DNA from: Goleter apudmare HA4340-LM2
GTDB taxonomy: Bacteria > Cyanobacteriota > Cyanobacteriia > Cyanobacteriales > Nostocaceae
Assembly (NCBI GenBank): GCA_019359495.1
Contig: JAHHHF010000102.1
Coordinates: forward strand, 1 to 47,463
Length of the DNA: 47,463 nucleotides
Direction: 5' to 3'
This document shows, one piece after another, positions 32,788 to 43,418 of the stretch. The position numbers were made by a program, and so were the translations under genes. Within the stretch, counting starts at the first letter, position 1, and each line of letters begins with the position of its first letter. Below the pieces are notes generated by a model. It did no database searches. It saw only the letters and a program-made list of their open reading frames with translations, and was not told the DNA's origin.

Positions 32788-34728
32788 ATGCTTTATCCCC
32801 AGCGTCTTAGCCAATTCACCAAAGAACATCCAGATACCTTAGCAGCCCTTGTTTGTGGATTGTTATTATTTCTCGGCTGGCTTGCCTTGCATTTAGGCGC
32901 CTTAGGATGGGCATTTTTACTGTTACCTGCGGCTTATGTCATTGGTGGCTATGAAAGTGCGCGGGAAGGATTAACTACCCTATTTCAAGAAAAAGAACTC
33001 GATGTAGACTTGCTAATGATTGTGGCGGCACTTGGTGCTGCTAGCCTGGGATTATGGCGAGGAGAATATCATCTAATTATTGATGGGGCAATCTTAATTC
33101 TGATTTTTGCCATTAGCGGCGCATTAGAAGGCTACGCCATAGGGCGCACTGCTAAAAGTATCCGCTCTTTGATGAGTATGACACCTGATACCGCCACGGT
33201 TTTGCGTCAGGGAGAGGAAGAAGTAATACCCATTAACCAATTACAAGTAGGGGATGAAATTATCGTCAAACCAGGAGAGCTAATTCCCACTGATGGGATA
33301 ATTGTCTCTGGTTATAGCACTATCAATCAAGCCGCCATTACAGGGGAATCTTTGCCTGTAGAGAAAACAGTAGGTGCTGAGGTATTTGCCGGGACAATCA
33401 ACGGTTATGGAGCGTTAAAACTCAAAGTCCATAAACCAGCAGCCAGTAGCTTAATTCAGCGCGTCATTCGCTTAGTAGAACAAGCACAAACAGAAGCACC
33501 ACCTTCCCAAGAATTTATCGAGCGATTGGAGCGGGGATATGCACGGGTAATTGTGGTAGCGGGGATTTTGCTGGCGACTTTACCACCCTTTCTTTGGGGT
33601 TGGGACTGGGAAACCACGATTTATCGCGCCTTGACTTTTTTGGTGGTGGCGTCTCCCTGTGCTTTAATGGCAGCAATCATGCCTACACTGCTTTCAGGAA
33701 TTGCTAACGGTGCCAGACAGGGGGTTTTGTTTAAAAATGGCGCTCAGTTAGAAAAGATTGGTAAAGTCCGGGCGATCGCTTTTGATAAAACTGGTACTCT
33801 GACAATAGGACAAGTAAAAGTCTGCCAAGTAATTGCTCATGGTGAATACTCGCAGGCAAATGTATTAAAAATAGCGGCAGCTTTAGAGTCTAACTCTGAA
33901 CATCCCATTGGCAAAGCGATTGTCCAAGCAGCTACTGATATAGATTGGGTACGAGCAGACGAAGTACAGGCCATCCCAGGTAAAGGCATTGTGGGCATAG
34001 CTGAAGACCAAAAAGTAATTGTGGGAAATGCGGCTTTTGTGCTGGAGTATGTACAGCAGTTACCAACAGCATTGCAGGCATCAGCGCAATCTTTGGAAAA
34101 AGAAGGAAACACTGTGGTTTGGGTAGCAGTAAAGAGCAGCGACTCCCCACAAGCGGCAAGGGAGGGGTTCTCTGTAATGGGTGTAATTGCGATCGCAGAT
34201 ATGGTACGACCTGAAGCAGTGGCGACAATGAAGCGGTTGCGAAAGTTGGGAGTTGAGCAAATCGTCATGATTACGGGAGATAATCAGCGCACGGCAGACA
34301 GTGTTGCTCAGGCGGTGGGAATTGATCAGGTATACGCAGAACTCTTGCCAGAAGATAAGCTTGATGTTATCCGGAGTTTGCAACAAAAATATCAAACAGT
34401 GGCCATGGTAGGGGATGGCATTAATGATGCACCTGCTTTAGCTCAGGCCTCAGTCGGCATTGCTATGGGAGTAGCTGGCAGCGATGTTGCCCTCGAAACC
34501 GCAGACATAGTCTTGATGGCAGATAGATTGGCAAAAATTGCCAGCGCGATAGAATTGGGGAGGCGATCGCAAACCATTGTCAAACAAAATATAGTTGTAG
34601 CCTTGAGTTTTATTGCATTGCTGTTAGTAGGCAACTTTTTTGGTAATGTGAACTTGCCCTTGGGTGTGATTGGGCATGAAGGTTCAACTGTGTTAGTTAC
34701 TCTCAGTGGTCTAAGATTATTGAAATAG
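32788..34728 (+). CDS. coaT: Cobalt-exporting P1B-type ATPase, CoaT
   Basis: About 646 residues from ATG 32788. A frame start at 32743 falls in the operator dyad and upstream of any likely transcript start; a GTG at 32758 is a lesser alternative. P1B-ATPase features: no N-terminal HMA domain, TGES in the actuator domain, the membrane metal motif SPC (289-291) where most heavy-metal pumps have CPC, phosphorylation site Asp333 in FDKTGTLT, ATP-binding HP (SEHPIGKA), GDGINDAPAL, and the C-terminal HEGST motif of the cobalt group. SPC plus HEGST and the adjacent coaR identify it as CoaT, which expels Co2+ from the cytosol. Confidence 0.95.
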   Translation: MLYPQRLSQFTKEHPDTLAALVCGLLLFLGWLALHLGALGWAFLLLPAAYVIGGYESAREGLTTLFQEKELDVDLLMIVAALGAASLGLWRGEYHLIIDGAILILIFAISGALEGYAIGRTAKSIRSLMSMTPDTATVLRQGEEEVIPINQLQVGDEIIVKPGELIPTDGIIVSGYSTINQAAITGESLPVEKTVGAEVFAGTINGYGALKLKVHKPAASSLIQRVIRLVEQAQTEAPPSQEFIERLERGYARVIVVAGILLATLPPFLWGWDWETTIYRALTFLVVASPCALMAAIMPTLLSGIANGARQGVLFKNGAQLEKIGKVRAIAFDKTGTLTIGQVKVCQVIAHGEYSQANVLKIAAALESNSEHPIGKAIVQAATDIDWVRADEVQAIPGKGIVGIAEDQKVIVGNAAFVLEYVQQLPTALQASAQSLEKEGNTVVWVAVKSSDSPQAAREGFSVMGVIAIADMVRPEAVATMKRLRKLGVEQIVMITGDNQRTADSVAQAVGIDQVYAELLPEDKLDVIRSLQQKYQTVAMVGDGINDAPALAQASVGIAMGVAGSDVALETADIVLMADRLAKIASAIELGRRSQTIVKQNIVVALSFIALLLVGNFFGNVNLPLGVIGHEGSTVLVTLSGLRLLK

Positions 34729-34762
34729 GGGCGGTTGTTTGTTATTTGTGATTTGTTATTTG

Positions 34763-34791
34763 GTAGAGACGTTGCAGTGCAACGTTTCTAG
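34763..34791. repeat. Palindromic dispersed repeat (gtagagac family), copy 3
   Basis: gtagagac (34763-34770) and the slightly degenerate gtttctag (34784-34791) with loop gttgcagtgcaac, itself a palindrome. It lies 34 bases after the coaT stop, where it may act as a terminator, and its lead-in of gttatttgtgatttgtta resembles that of copy 1. Confidence 0.75.
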
Positions 34792-34850
34792 AGTCCAGGG
34801 TTAAATTTTATTTTGAATTGATTCATTCTCCCCATGCCCAAATTTAAGCT

Positions 34851-37800
34851 ATGACCACCGAACAATTAACTAGAGATAGCGATAATCTAGATTTACAGCA
34901 GTTACTAGCGACCTTAGCTGCTGTCAAACAAGGCGACTTTTCTATGCGGATGCCCATAGACCAAACTGGGATGGCGGGGAAAATAGCCGATACCCTCAAC
35001 GATATTATTGACCAGAATCAGCGCTTGACAGCAGAGCTACAACGGATTGGTAATGTCGTTGGCAAAGATGGCGAAATTGGCGATCGCGCTTCTCTGGGAG
35101 ATGTGCGCGGTTCTTGGTCAGATTGTGTGACTTCTGTCAACACTCTCATTACAGATTTAGTGCAACCAACAGCTGAAACAGCTCGAGTGATTCGGGCTGT
35201 AGCGAATGGCGACCTCTCCCAAACCATTGCACCAGAAATTGCAGGCAGACCCCTCAAAGGTGAATTCTTGCAGACTGCCCAGATGGTGAACACGATGGTA
35301 GCCCAACTTAATTCCTTTGCTAGTGAAGTGACGCGGGTCGCTTTAGAAGTAGGGACTGAGGGCAAACTGGGTGTGCAAGCCGAAGTCCGGGGAGTAGCAG
35401 GGACGTGGAAAGATTTGACTGATAGCGTTAACTTGATGACCGGTAACTTGACGGCACAGTTACGCAACATTGCTAACGTGACAACGGCGGTGGCTAACGG
35501 CGACCTTTCCAAAAAGATTACGGTGGATGTGAAAGGGGAAATCTTGGAGTTGAAAAACACCGTCAACATCATGGTAGATCAACTCAACTCCTTTGCCAGC
35601 GAGGTGACGCGGGTAGCGCGTGAGGTCGGAACGGAAGGAAAACTGGGTGTACAAGCCGAAGTCCAGGGAGTGGCGGGGACTTGGAAGGATTTGACCGATA
35701 ACGTTAACTTGATGGCGGGTAACTTGACAGCACAGTTACGCAACATTGCCGATGTGACGACGGCGGTAGCTAATGGCGACCTTTCCAAAAAGATTACAGT
35801 AGATGTGAAAGGGGAAATTTTGGAGTTGAAAAACACCGTGAACATCATGGTAGATCAACTCAACTCCTTTGCCAGCGAGGTGACGCGGGTGGCGCGGGAA
35901 GTGGGCGCGGAAGGGAAGCTGGGCGGTCAAGCTCAAGTCAGGGGTATAGCAGGGACTTGGAAGGATTTGACCGACAGTGTTAACTTCATGGCTGGTAGTT
36001 TAACTGCCCAGGTACGGAACATTGCCGAAGTCACCACGGCGGTAGCCAATGGCAACCTTTCCAAAAAGATTACGGTGGATGTGAAAGGGGAAATCTTGGA
36101 GTTGAAAAACACCATCAACACGATGGTAGACCAACTCAATTCCTTTGCTAGTGAAGTGACGCGGGTGGCGCGGGCTGTGGGTGCGGAAGGTAAGCTGGGT
36201 GTACAGGCAGAAGTGCGCGGTGTGGCGGGGACGTGGAAGGATTTAACTGATAGTGTTAACTTCATGGCGGGAAGTTTGACAGCCCAAGTCCGCAACATTG
36301 CCGAAGTTACTACCGCAGTCGCCACTGGCGATTTATCCAAGAAAATCACCGTAGATGTCAAAGGGGAAATCTTGGAGTTGAAAAACACGATTAATACAAT
36401 GGTCGATCAACTCAGTTCTTTTGCCAGTGAAGTGACGCGAGTAGCGCGAGAGGTAGGAACTGAAGGTAAGCTGGGTGTACAAGCAGACGTCAAAGGCGTG
36501 GCTGGTACATGGAAGGACTTAACTGATAGCGTCAACTTCATGGCGGGAAGCTTGACAGCCCAAGTCCGCAACATCGCCGACGTCACCACAGCGATCGCTA
36601 ACGGTGACTTATCAAAGAAAATTACTGTGCAAGTCAAAGGCGAAATTCTGGAACTCAAAAACACCATTAACATTATGGTGGATCAGCTCAACTCCTTTGC
36701 TAGCGAAGTAACGCGGGTAGCGCGAGAAGTAGGGACTGAAGGCAAGTTGGGAGGTCAAGCGGAAGTTAAAGGGGTAGCAGGGACTTGGAAAGACCTGACT
36801 GATAATGTCAACTCAATGGCGAGTAACTTAACCGCCCAAGTCCGAGGCATTGCCAAGGTGGTAACAGCCGTCGCTAATGGGGACTTGAAGCGGAAACTCA
36901 TGCTGGACGCCAAGGGAGAAATTGAAACCTTGGCAGAAACAATAAATGAAATGATTGATACCCTAGCAACCTTTGCCAACCAAGTCACCACCGTAGCGCG
37001 GGAAGTGGGGATTGAAGGGAAGTTGGGCGGACAAGCTAGAGTCCCTGGGGCGGCGGGAACTTGGCGGGATTTGACCGACAACGTCAATGAACTCGCCGCT
37101 ACACTCACCACCCAGTTACGGGCGATCGCGGAAGTTGCGACAGCTGTGACTAAGGGTGATTTAACCCGTTCCATTGCCGTAGACGCAGAAGGTGAAGTCG
37201 CCATCCTCAAAGACAACATCAACCAAATGATCGCCAACCTGCGGGGGACAACCCAAAAGAACACCGAACAAGATTGGTTGAAAACGAACCTGGCTAAATT
37301 TACCCGGATGCTGCAAGGGCAGCGAGACTTAGAAACTGTATCCAAACTCATTCTCTCAGAATTGGCGCCTTTGGTAGGAGCACAACACGGCGTCTTCTAC
37401 TTGATGGACAACACACACAGTACACCGTACTTACAGTTAATCAGTAGCTATGCTTACCGCGAACGCAAGCATCTCGCTAACCGCTTCTGCTTGGGTGAAG
37501 GTCTGGTAGGACAATGCGCTTTAGAAAAACAACCCATTCTGCTGGCAGAAGTACCCAGTGATTACATCAAAATTACCTCTGGGCTAGGAGAAGCCACCCC
37601 ACTGAATGCCGTAGTTTTACCTGTGCTATTTGAAGGACAGGTGACAGCAGTCATTGAATTAGCCTCCTTCCGCCGCTTTAGCGAGATCCACTTGACATTC
37701 TTTGACCAACTCACCGAAAGTATAGCGATCGTCCTCAACACGATCGCCGCTTCGATGCGGACTGAAGAATTACTCAAGCAATCCCAATCTTTAGCAGAGG

Positions 37801-40046
37801 AACTGCAAACCCAGCAAAACGAACTCAAGGAAACCAACCAGCGCCTAGAACAACAAGCCCAATCCCTGAAAACTTCTGAAGATTTACTTAAAGGGCAGCA
37901 GGAAGAATTACAACAAACTAACGCCGAACTAGAAGAAAAGGCAGAGTTGTTAGCCCTGCAAAAGCAAGAAGTCGAGCGCAAAAACTCCGAAATTGAACAA
38001 GCCAGAAAGTCGTTGGAAGAGAAAGCAGAACAACTGGCGCTGTCCTCCAAATACAAGTCAGAGTTTCTCGCCAATATGTCCCATGAACTACGGACACCAC
38101 TCAATAGTTTGTTGATTTTAGCTAAGTTGTTAACAGATAACATCGAAGGCAACTTGACCAACAGGCAAGTAGAATACAGCCAAACGATTTACTCAGCAGG
38201 TACTGATTTATTAGCCCTGATTAATGACATTTTAGATTTAGCTAAAATTGAATCGGGAACCATGTCCATTGACATGAACCAAATGCCATTAACAGAGTTG
38301 AGTGAACAGATTGAGCGCACCTTTCAACAAATTGCTCACAACAAAGGACTGACCTTTACAATTGCCTTGGCGGCGAATTTACCCAAAACTATTTATACCG
38401 ATACCAAACGCCTGCAACAAGTCTTGAAAAATCTACTTTCTAACGCCTTTAAATTTACAGAACTGGGAGAAGTAGCTTTACGGATTGAAGTAGCGACACA
38501 GGGATGGAACCTCAACAATAAAAGCTTAAATCGTGCCCAGATAGTGATAGCTTTCTCTGTGACAGATACAGGTATTGGCATTGCCCCCGATAAACAGAAA
38601 GTAATTTTTGAAGCCTTTCAGCAAGCCGATGGCACCACCAGCCGCAAATATGGCGGTACTGGCTTAGGCTTATCCATTAGTCGAGAAATTGCCCACCTGT
38701 TTGGCGGCGAAATTACCCTTGTCAGTCAAGTTGGACAGGGCAGCACATTTACCTTCTATCTACCACAATTTAGTGTAGAGCCAACATCCAAATCATTCAT
38801 TACTCAGTATTCACCACCAAGTACCCAATACCTCGCACCCCTAGATGACGATCGCTCATCTATTGAAGATGACGACCATGTGTTACTAGTAGTAGAAGAT
38901 GACATTCACTTTGCGCGTATCCTGCTAGATATTGCCCGACAGCAAGGCTTCAAGGTGATCGCTGCCCAAAACGGCAATACAGGTTTAGAGCTAGCACAGC
39001 AATATCATCCTTCAGCTGTGTTGCTAGATATCCGGCTACCAGAAATGGATGGTTGGACAGTCCTGGATCGTTTGAAACATGACCCTAACACCCGTCACAT
39101 TCCCGTTCATATCATGACAGTTGAAGACGGGCGACAACGCAGTTTACAACTAGGAGCGATCGCGTATGTGCAAAAACCCGTCACGAGCGAGACAATACAT
39201 GATGCCTTGACTAAAATTAAAAATTTTGTTGAGCGTCGCGTCAGGAATTTATTAGTAGTCGAAGACGATGAAATTCAACAGCACAGCATCGTGGAGTTAA
39301 TTGGCAACAATGATGTTGCAACTACGGCTGTTAACTCAGGTACCGCCGCCCTCGCCACCATCCGCGCTCAACGTTATGATTGCTTAATCCTCGATTTAGG
39401 TCTACCAGATATGTCTGGGTTTGAACTAATCGAGCAGATTCGCCAAGAACCCAATGCTGAAGGTGTGCCAATTATCGTCTACACCAGTTTAGAAATTACC
39501 CCAGAGCAAGAAGCAGAACTGAGACGCATCGCCGAGACAATTCTAATTAAAGATGCGCGATCGCCCGAACTTCTCTTCAACGAAACAGCATTATTCCTAC
39601 ATCGCGCCCAGTCCAATTTACCAGAATCCAAGCGCCAACTCGTAGAACAACTCTACGCTCAAGACTACTTACTCGCTGGTAAAAAAGTGCTGATTGTAGA
39701 CGATGATATCCGTAATATCTTCGCCCTAACTAGTATGTTGGAACGTTATCAAATGCAGGTTTTATATGCTGAAAATGGCAGAGGAGGTATTAATATATTA
39801 GAGAGCACACCAGACATTGATGTCGTTTTGATGGATGTCATGATGCCAGATATGGATGGTTACGAAACTACAAACCTCATCCGTCAACATGAACGATTTA
39901 AATCTTTACCAATTATTGCGCTGACCGCTAAAGCCATGCAAGGCGATCGTGACAAGTGCATGGAAGCAGGTGCATCAGATTACATCAGCAAACCTGTGGA
40001 TATTGCACAATTATTATCACTGTTACGCGTTTGGTTAAATCGATGA
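34851..40046 (+). CDS. Hybrid histidine kinase with poly-HAMP array, GAF domain and three receivers
   Basis: 1731 residues without a membrane segment, so soluble. About nine HAMP-like units (about 15-800) in a 92-residue period, the middle five nearly identical: each has [38 protein letters not shown] and [15 protein letters not shown] domain (about 820-985), then a long coiled coil (about 985-1065). The HisKA box with His1078 in [13 protein letters not shown], HATPase with [16 protein letters not shown] and GGTGLGLSI. Three receiver domains follow with Asp1393, Asp1515 and Asp1662. The layout resembles fungal group III kinases (Nik1/Bos1), which read osmotic stress through HAMP arrays. Its signal here is unknown. 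The next hybrid kinase lies 325 bases downstream. Confidence 0.93.
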   Translation: MTTEQLTRDSDNLDLQQLLATLAAVKQGDFSMRMPIDQTGMAGKIADTLNDIIDQNQRLTAELQRIGNVVGKDGEIGDRASLGDVRGSWSDCVTSVNTLITDLVQPTAETARVIRAVANGDLSQTIAPEIAGRPLKGEFLQTAQMVNTMVAQLNSFASEVTRVALEVGTEGKLGVQAEVRGVAGTWKDLTDSVNLMTGNLTAQLRNIANVTTAVANGDLSKKITVDVKGEILELKNTVNIMVDQLNSFASEVTRVAREVGTEGKLGVQAEVQGVAGTWKDLTDNVNLMAGNLTAQLRNIADVTTAVANGDLSKKITVDVKGEILELKNTVNIMVDQLNSFASEVTRVAREVGAEGKLGGQAQVRGIAGTWKDLTDSVNFMAGSLTAQVRNIAEVTTAVANGNLSKKITVDVKGEILELKNTINTMVDQLNSFASEVTRVARAVGAEGKLGVQAEVRGVAGTWKDLTDSVNFMAGSLTAQVRNIAEVTTAVATGDLSKKITVDVKGEILELKNTINTMVDQLSSFASEVTRVAREVGTEGKLGVQADVKGVAGTWKDLTDSVNFMAGSLTAQVRNIADVTTAIANGDLSKKITVQVKGEILELKNTINIMVDQLNSFASEVTRVAREVGTEGKLGGQAEVKGVAGTWKDLTDNVNSMASNLTAQVRGIAKVVTAVANGDLKRKLMLDAKGEIETLAETINEMIDTLATFANQVTTVAREVGIEGKLGGQARVPGAAGTWRDLTDNVNELAATLTTQLRAIAEVATAVTKGDLTRSIAVDAEGEVAILKDNINQMIANLRGTTQKNTEQDWLKTNLAKFTRMLQGQRDLETVSKLILSELAPLVGAQHGVFYLMDNTHSTPYLQLISSYAYRERKHLANRFCLGEGLVGQCALEKQPILLAEVPSDYIKITSGLGEATPLNAVVLPVLFEGQVTAVIELASFRRFSEIHLTFFDQLTESIAIVLNTIAASMRTEELLKQSQSLAEELQTQQNELKETNQRLEQQAQSLKTSEDLLKGQQEELQQTNAELEEKAELLALQKQEVERKNSEIEQARKSLEEKAEQLALSSKYKSEFLANMSHELRTPLNSLLILAKLLTDNIEGNLTNRQVEYSQTIYSAGTDLLALINDILDLAKIESGTMSIDMNQMPLTELSEQIERTFQQIAHNKGLTFTIALAANLPKTIYTDTKRLQQVLKNLLSNAFKFTELGEVALRIEVATQGWNLNNKSLNRAQIVIAFSVTDTGIGIAPDKQKVIFEAFQQADGTTSRKYGGTGLGLSISREIAHLFGGEITLVSQVGQGSTFTFYLPQFSVEPTSKSFITQYSPPSTQYLAPLDDDRSSIEDDDHVLLVVEDDIHFARILLDIARQQGFKVIAAQNGNTGLELAQQYHPSAVLLDIRLPEMDGWTVLDRLKHDPNTRHIPVHIMTVEDGRQRSLQLGAIAYVQKPVTSETIHDALTKIKNFVERRVRNLLVVEDDEIQQHSIVELIGNNDVATTAVNSGTAALATIRAQRYDCLILDLGLPDMSGFELIEQIRQEPNAEGVPIIVYTSLEITPEQEAELRRIAETILIKDARSPELLFNETALFLHRAQSNLPESKRQLVEQLYAQDYLLAGKKVLIVDDDIRNIFALTSMLERYQMQVLYAENGRGGINILESTPDIDVVLMDVMMPDMDGYETTNLIRQHERFKSLPIIALTAKAMQGDRDKCMEAGASDYISKPVDIAQLLSLLRVWLNR
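35300..36830 (+). repeat. 276-bp tandem repeats encoding HAMP units
   Basis: Within the kinase gene, DNA units of 276 bp (92 codons) repeat about five to six times with high but not complete identity; many differences are silent. The outer HAMP units are more diverged. This is an in-frame expansion of the array and a spot for recombination and assembly error. Confidence 0.8.
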
Positions 40047-40371
40047 ATTTGTGATTGGTCATTTGTCAAGGGTAATTTTCTGAATCCCCAGCCCTAACTG
40101 TGAAAATATCTATCTTGAGATAGTTGCAGGACTATTTGTTCAATGGGAGGTCTACCTTTAGATAGTTACGATTCTGCATCCTCAAATTAGAAAGTCAGTG
40201 ACTAAGTAATTTGGCGTATATTAAAGTTCACTGGCTAGGGTCGTCTCTGACAAAGTTCTGATCCGAGGAAGCCTCATCTCAGACTTTGTGCTTTGTCATT
40301 TGTCAAGAGTTATTCCCCCTGCACCCTAATTTTTAATTGATTTCTCCCTACCCCCTATCCCCCATTCCCCT
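40047..40371. other. Intergenic region between two kinase genes, with ctaYCTnnnagatag-like palindromes
   Basis: No gene seen. Short palindromes ctatcttgagatag (40110-40123) and ctacctttagatag (40152-40165) recall ones after the methyltransferase-HIT gene. An imperfect stem joins acaaagttctga and tcagactttgt near 40251-40292. These may be regulator sites or weak terminators for the first kinase gene. Confidence 0.5.
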
Positions 40372-42489
40372 ATGGCATCTGATGCGAAGGCAAATATTTT
40401 ATTAGTTGATGATCACCCAGAAAATCTACTGGCGCTAGAGGCGGTACTTCAAGACCTTGACCAAAATTTGGTTCAGGCGACATCAGGTGCTCAAGCTTTG
40501 AGATGTTTGCTCAAACAAGATTTCGCGGTAATTTTGCTCGACGTACAAATGCCGGATTTGGACGGCTTTGAGACAGCCACCCTGATTCGACAACGAGAGC
40601 GATCGCATCATGTGCCGATCATTTTCTTAACGGCATTTAGTACCAGCGAATCGATGGTATTTAAAGGGTATGCTGTGGGGGCAGTAGACTACTTATTTAA
40701 GCCAATTGATGCGGAAATCTTAAAATCTAAAGTTGCAGCATTTGTCGAATTAGCTCAAAAAACTGAGGAAATCAAACGACAAGCAGCAGAATTAAAAATT
40801 GCTAATACCCAACTGCGAAAAAGCGAAGCCCGATTTCGTTCTTTAAGTGCTTGCTCACCTGTCGGTATTTTTTTAACAGACATCGCCGGACAATGTACTT
40901 ATACAAATCCCCGCTATCAAAGTATTTTTGGGATCTCAGCAGAGAAAAGCTTAGGGGAAGGATGGTTGCGAGCACTAAATCAAGCAGACCAAAAACAGGT
41001 ACTCAAAGACTTGATTAATAGCAGTCGTGATGGTACAGAACATACACAGGAGTTTCAGATATTTACTGGCAAAGGCGTAGAGCGATGGATCAATATCCGT
41101 TCCTCACCAATGCTTTCTGATACAGGCGAAATCATCGGTTATGTAGGCACTGTCGAAGATATTAGCGATCGCAAAAAAGCTGAAGAAGCACGCGCTCAAT
41201 ACATCCATGAGCAAGCATCATTAAAAGAAGCCGAAGCCACCAACCGCATGAAAGATGAGTTTTTAGCTACCCTCTCTCATGAACTCCGCACCCCTTTAAA
41301 TTCTATACTTGGTTGGTCTAAACTCCTCCGCAATCGTAAATTAGATGAAAAAGCCATTGCTCGCGCTCTAGAAACCATTGAGCGCAATGCCCACTTACAA
41401 GAACAACTAATAGAAGATATTTTAGATGTTTCGCGCATTATTCGCGGCAAACTATTTTTAAATAGTTGCCCCGTCAACCTAGTTACCATTATTGAGACAG
41501 CAGTGGATACTGTGCGTCTGCAAGCTGAAGCTAAAAATATTCGTTTTGAGTTTGTCGTCACACCCACCCTAGAACATAATTCGATTTCTCCCTCATCTCC
41601 CTTCACCGTCATCGGCGACCCAGACCGCTTGCAGCAAGTTGTGTGGAATTTACTCTCGAATGCAATCAAGTTCACCCCCCAAGATGGTCGAGTAGAAATC
41701 AGGCTATCAACAGTCATGGGTGAAGCAAAACCACAACCAGCAGCACAGTACGCTCAAATTCAGGTGAGTGATACAGGTGTTGGTATAAAACCAGACTTTC
41801 TCTCCCATGTGTTTGAGCGCTTCCGTCAAGCTGACGGTAGCACCACCAGAAGCCAAACTGGACTAGGATTAGGATTAGCGATCGTCCGTCATTTAGTAGA
41901 GTTACACGGCGGGAGTGTTCACGCTGATAGTCCTGGGGAGGGATTAGGGGCGACCTTTACTGTGAAGTTACCCCTGGCAGAAGTAGAGAAGAATCTCTCT
42001 GTAGAAGCCGCTAGCGTCAACATAGAAACAGCAGAAACCATAGATATAGATGTCAATTCTTCCCTCTGCCTCAACCAAGCACCTCTAGATAACGTGCAGG
42101 TGATAGTCGTAGATGATGACACAGATACACGTGATTTTATTACCATCGCCCTACAGGGTTCTGGGGCGATGGTCAGGGCAGTGGCTTCAGCTAGCGAGGC
42201 ACTCGCAGAAATTAAACAATACTTGCCAGATGTCTTGATTAGTGATATAGGAATGCCTGAAGAAGATGGCTACACCATGATGCGTAAAGTTAGACTCCTC
42301 CCACCAGAACAAGGAGGAGAGATTCCTGCGATCGCCTTAACTGCCTATGCTAGAGAAGAAGATACTCAAGCAGCACTAGCAGCAGGTTTTAATCTCTATG
42401 CTGCCAAACCAGTAGAGTTAACCGCATTAATTAATATGGTGGCAAAACTAGCAAGACGCAATTGCTACGTTGAAGATTGTGTCATCTAG
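40372..42489 (+). CDS. Hybrid histidine kinase: receiver, PAS, kinase core, receiver
   Basis: 705 residues, soluble. N-terminal receiver (about 8-125) with Asp57 in ILLDVQMPDLDGFE; short coiled coil; PAS domain with PAC motif (about 150-275: RFRSLSACSPVGIFLTD and GYVGTVEDISDRK); HisKA with His303 in [19 protein letters not shown]; HATPase with VVWNLLSNAIKFT, GVGIKPDFLSHVFERFRQADGS and GLGLGLAIV; and a C-terminal receiver (about 570-695) with Asp625 in VLISDIGMPEEDGY. A receiver ahead of the kinase suggests it receives phosphate or a signal from another kinase, and the neighbouring three-receiver kinase is the obvious candidate. The ATG at 40372 opens directly into the receiver. Confidence 0.93.
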   Translation: MASDAKANILLVDDHPENLLALEAVLQDLDQNLVQATSGAQALRCLLKQDFAVILLDVQMPDLDGFETATLIRQRERSHHVPIIFLTAFSTSESMVFKGYAVGAVDYLFKPIDAEILKSKVAAFVELAQKTEEIKRQAAELKIANTQLRKSEARFRSLSACSPVGIFLTDIAGQCTYTNPRYQSIFGISAEKSLGEGWLRALNQADQKQVLKDLINSSRDGTEHTQEFQIFTGKGVERWINIRSSPMLSDTGEIIGYVGTVEDISDRKKAEEARAQYIHEQASLKEAEATNRMKDEFLATLSHELRTPLNSILGWSKLLRNRKLDEKAIARALETIERNAHLQEQLIEDILDVSRIIRGKLFLNSCPVNLVTIIETAVDTVRLQAEAKNIRFEFVVTPTLEHNSISPSSPFTVIGDPDRLQQVVWNLLSNAIKFTPQDGRVEIRLSTVMGEAKPQPAAQYAQIQVSDTGVGIKPDFLSHVFERFRQADGSTTRSQTGLGLGLAIVRHLVELHGGSVHADSPGEGLGATFTVKLPLAEVEKNLSVEAASVNIETAETIDIDVNSSLCLNQAPLDNVQVIVVDDDTDTRDFITIALQGSGAMVRAVASASEALAEIKQYLPDVLISDIGMPEEDGYTMMRKVRLLPPEQGGEIPAIALTAYAREEDTQAALAAGFNLYAAKPVELTALINMVAKLARRNCYVEDCVI

Positions 42490-42515
42490 CCTTCACTGAC
42501 GTATAACCTCACAAG

Positions 42516-43418
42516 ATGCTGGGAATAATAAATTTGGGACATCAGTACCAAAATTCCATGAAACAGCAAAAAAATCTATTCACCCATCTCACAGCCATAG
42601 AAAGAACTTATCTTTCATTCCCTGCACAGTTTTTATTCAATCAAAACCTACTGCAAGGCAAAGTTTTAGATTTTGGTTGTGGTTTTGGCAATGATGTTAA
42701 ATTATTACGCCAAAAAGGCTGCGATATTACAGCTTATGATCCTTATTATTTTCCCCAATATCCTCAACAGAAATTTGATACGATAATTTGTTTTTATGTT
42801 TTAAATGTTTTATTTCCTGAAGAACAAGCGCAGGCAATCATGGAAATAGCGCACTTATTAAAAGCAGGAGGCAAAGCCTATTATGTTGTCAGAAGAGATA
42901 TTAAAAAAGAAGGTTTTCGAGAACATTATATATATAAAAAACCTACATATCAATGTATTGTAAAACTTCCCTTTCGTTCAATCTATTTGGATGAAAATCG
43001 GGAAGTATATGAGTATATTCATTATAATCATCAGCACCATTCGTCTAATTATTGTATATTTTGCAATCCTCATAAAAGTCTCAATTTATTGACAGAGTCA
43101 GCAACCGCGTATGCTATTTTTGATGGTTATCCTATAAATAAAGGACACGTTTTAGTAATTCCTAAGCGCCATGTAAGCAATTATTTTGAGCTACCTTTTA
43201 AAGAACAATCAGCTTGCTGGTTGATGGTGAACAAAGTACAAGAGATTCTCAAAACCGAATTTCAACCTGATGGTTTCAATGTAGGGATGAACATCAATCG
43301 AGCCGCCGGACAAAATATGATGCACGCCAGTATTCATATTATTCCTCGTTACAAAGGTGATACTGGTAGTGCTAAAAGTGGCATCAGGAATGTTATTTCT
43401 CACAGGAAATATTTCTAA
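42516..43418 (+). CDS. Class I SAM methyltransferase / HIT domain fusion
   Basis: 300 residues if started at ATG 42516; ATG 42558 is equally possible as neither has a ribosome site. The N-terminal methyltransferase (about 30-165): LDFGCGFGND (51-60) for SAM binding, an acidic ITAYDPYY and FDTIICFYVLNVL. The C-terminal HIT domain (about 175-300): zinc pair Cys180-x-x-Cys183 in YCIFC, GYPINKGHVLVIPKRHVSNY, GFNVGMNINRAAGQ and HASIHIIPRYKGD. HIT hydrolases use H-x-H-x-H with the middle histidine as nucleophile; here that position is Ser272 between His270 and His274. Such fusions occur in cyanobacteria; the substrate is not known. It follows the kinase by 26 bases, so cotranscription is possible. 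Confidence 0.88.
   Translation: MLGIINLGHQYQNSMKQQKNLFTHLTAIERTYLSFPAQFLFNQNLLQGKVLDFGCGFGNDVKLLRQKGCDITAYDPYYFPQYPQQKFDTIICFYVLNVLFPEEQAQAIMEIAHLLKAGGKAYYVVRRDIKKEGFREHYIYKKPTYQCIVKLPFRSIYLDENREVYEYIHYNHQHHSSNYCIFCNPHKSLNLLTESATAYAIFDGYPINKGHVLVIPKRHVSNYFELPFKEQSACWLMVNKVQEILKTEFQPDGFNVGMNINRAAGQNMMHASIHIIPRYKGDTGSAKSGIRNVISHRKYF

Noticed and set aside
34851-37230. Regular repeats considered as a CRISPR array
   Set aside because: The 276-bp period, lack of unique spacers and clear HAMP coding exclude it.
35018-38161. Several 60-199-codon minus-strand frames over the poly-HAMP kinase
   Set aside because: Shadows of a repetitive coding sequence on the other strand; their products are repeats of each other with the HAMP period.
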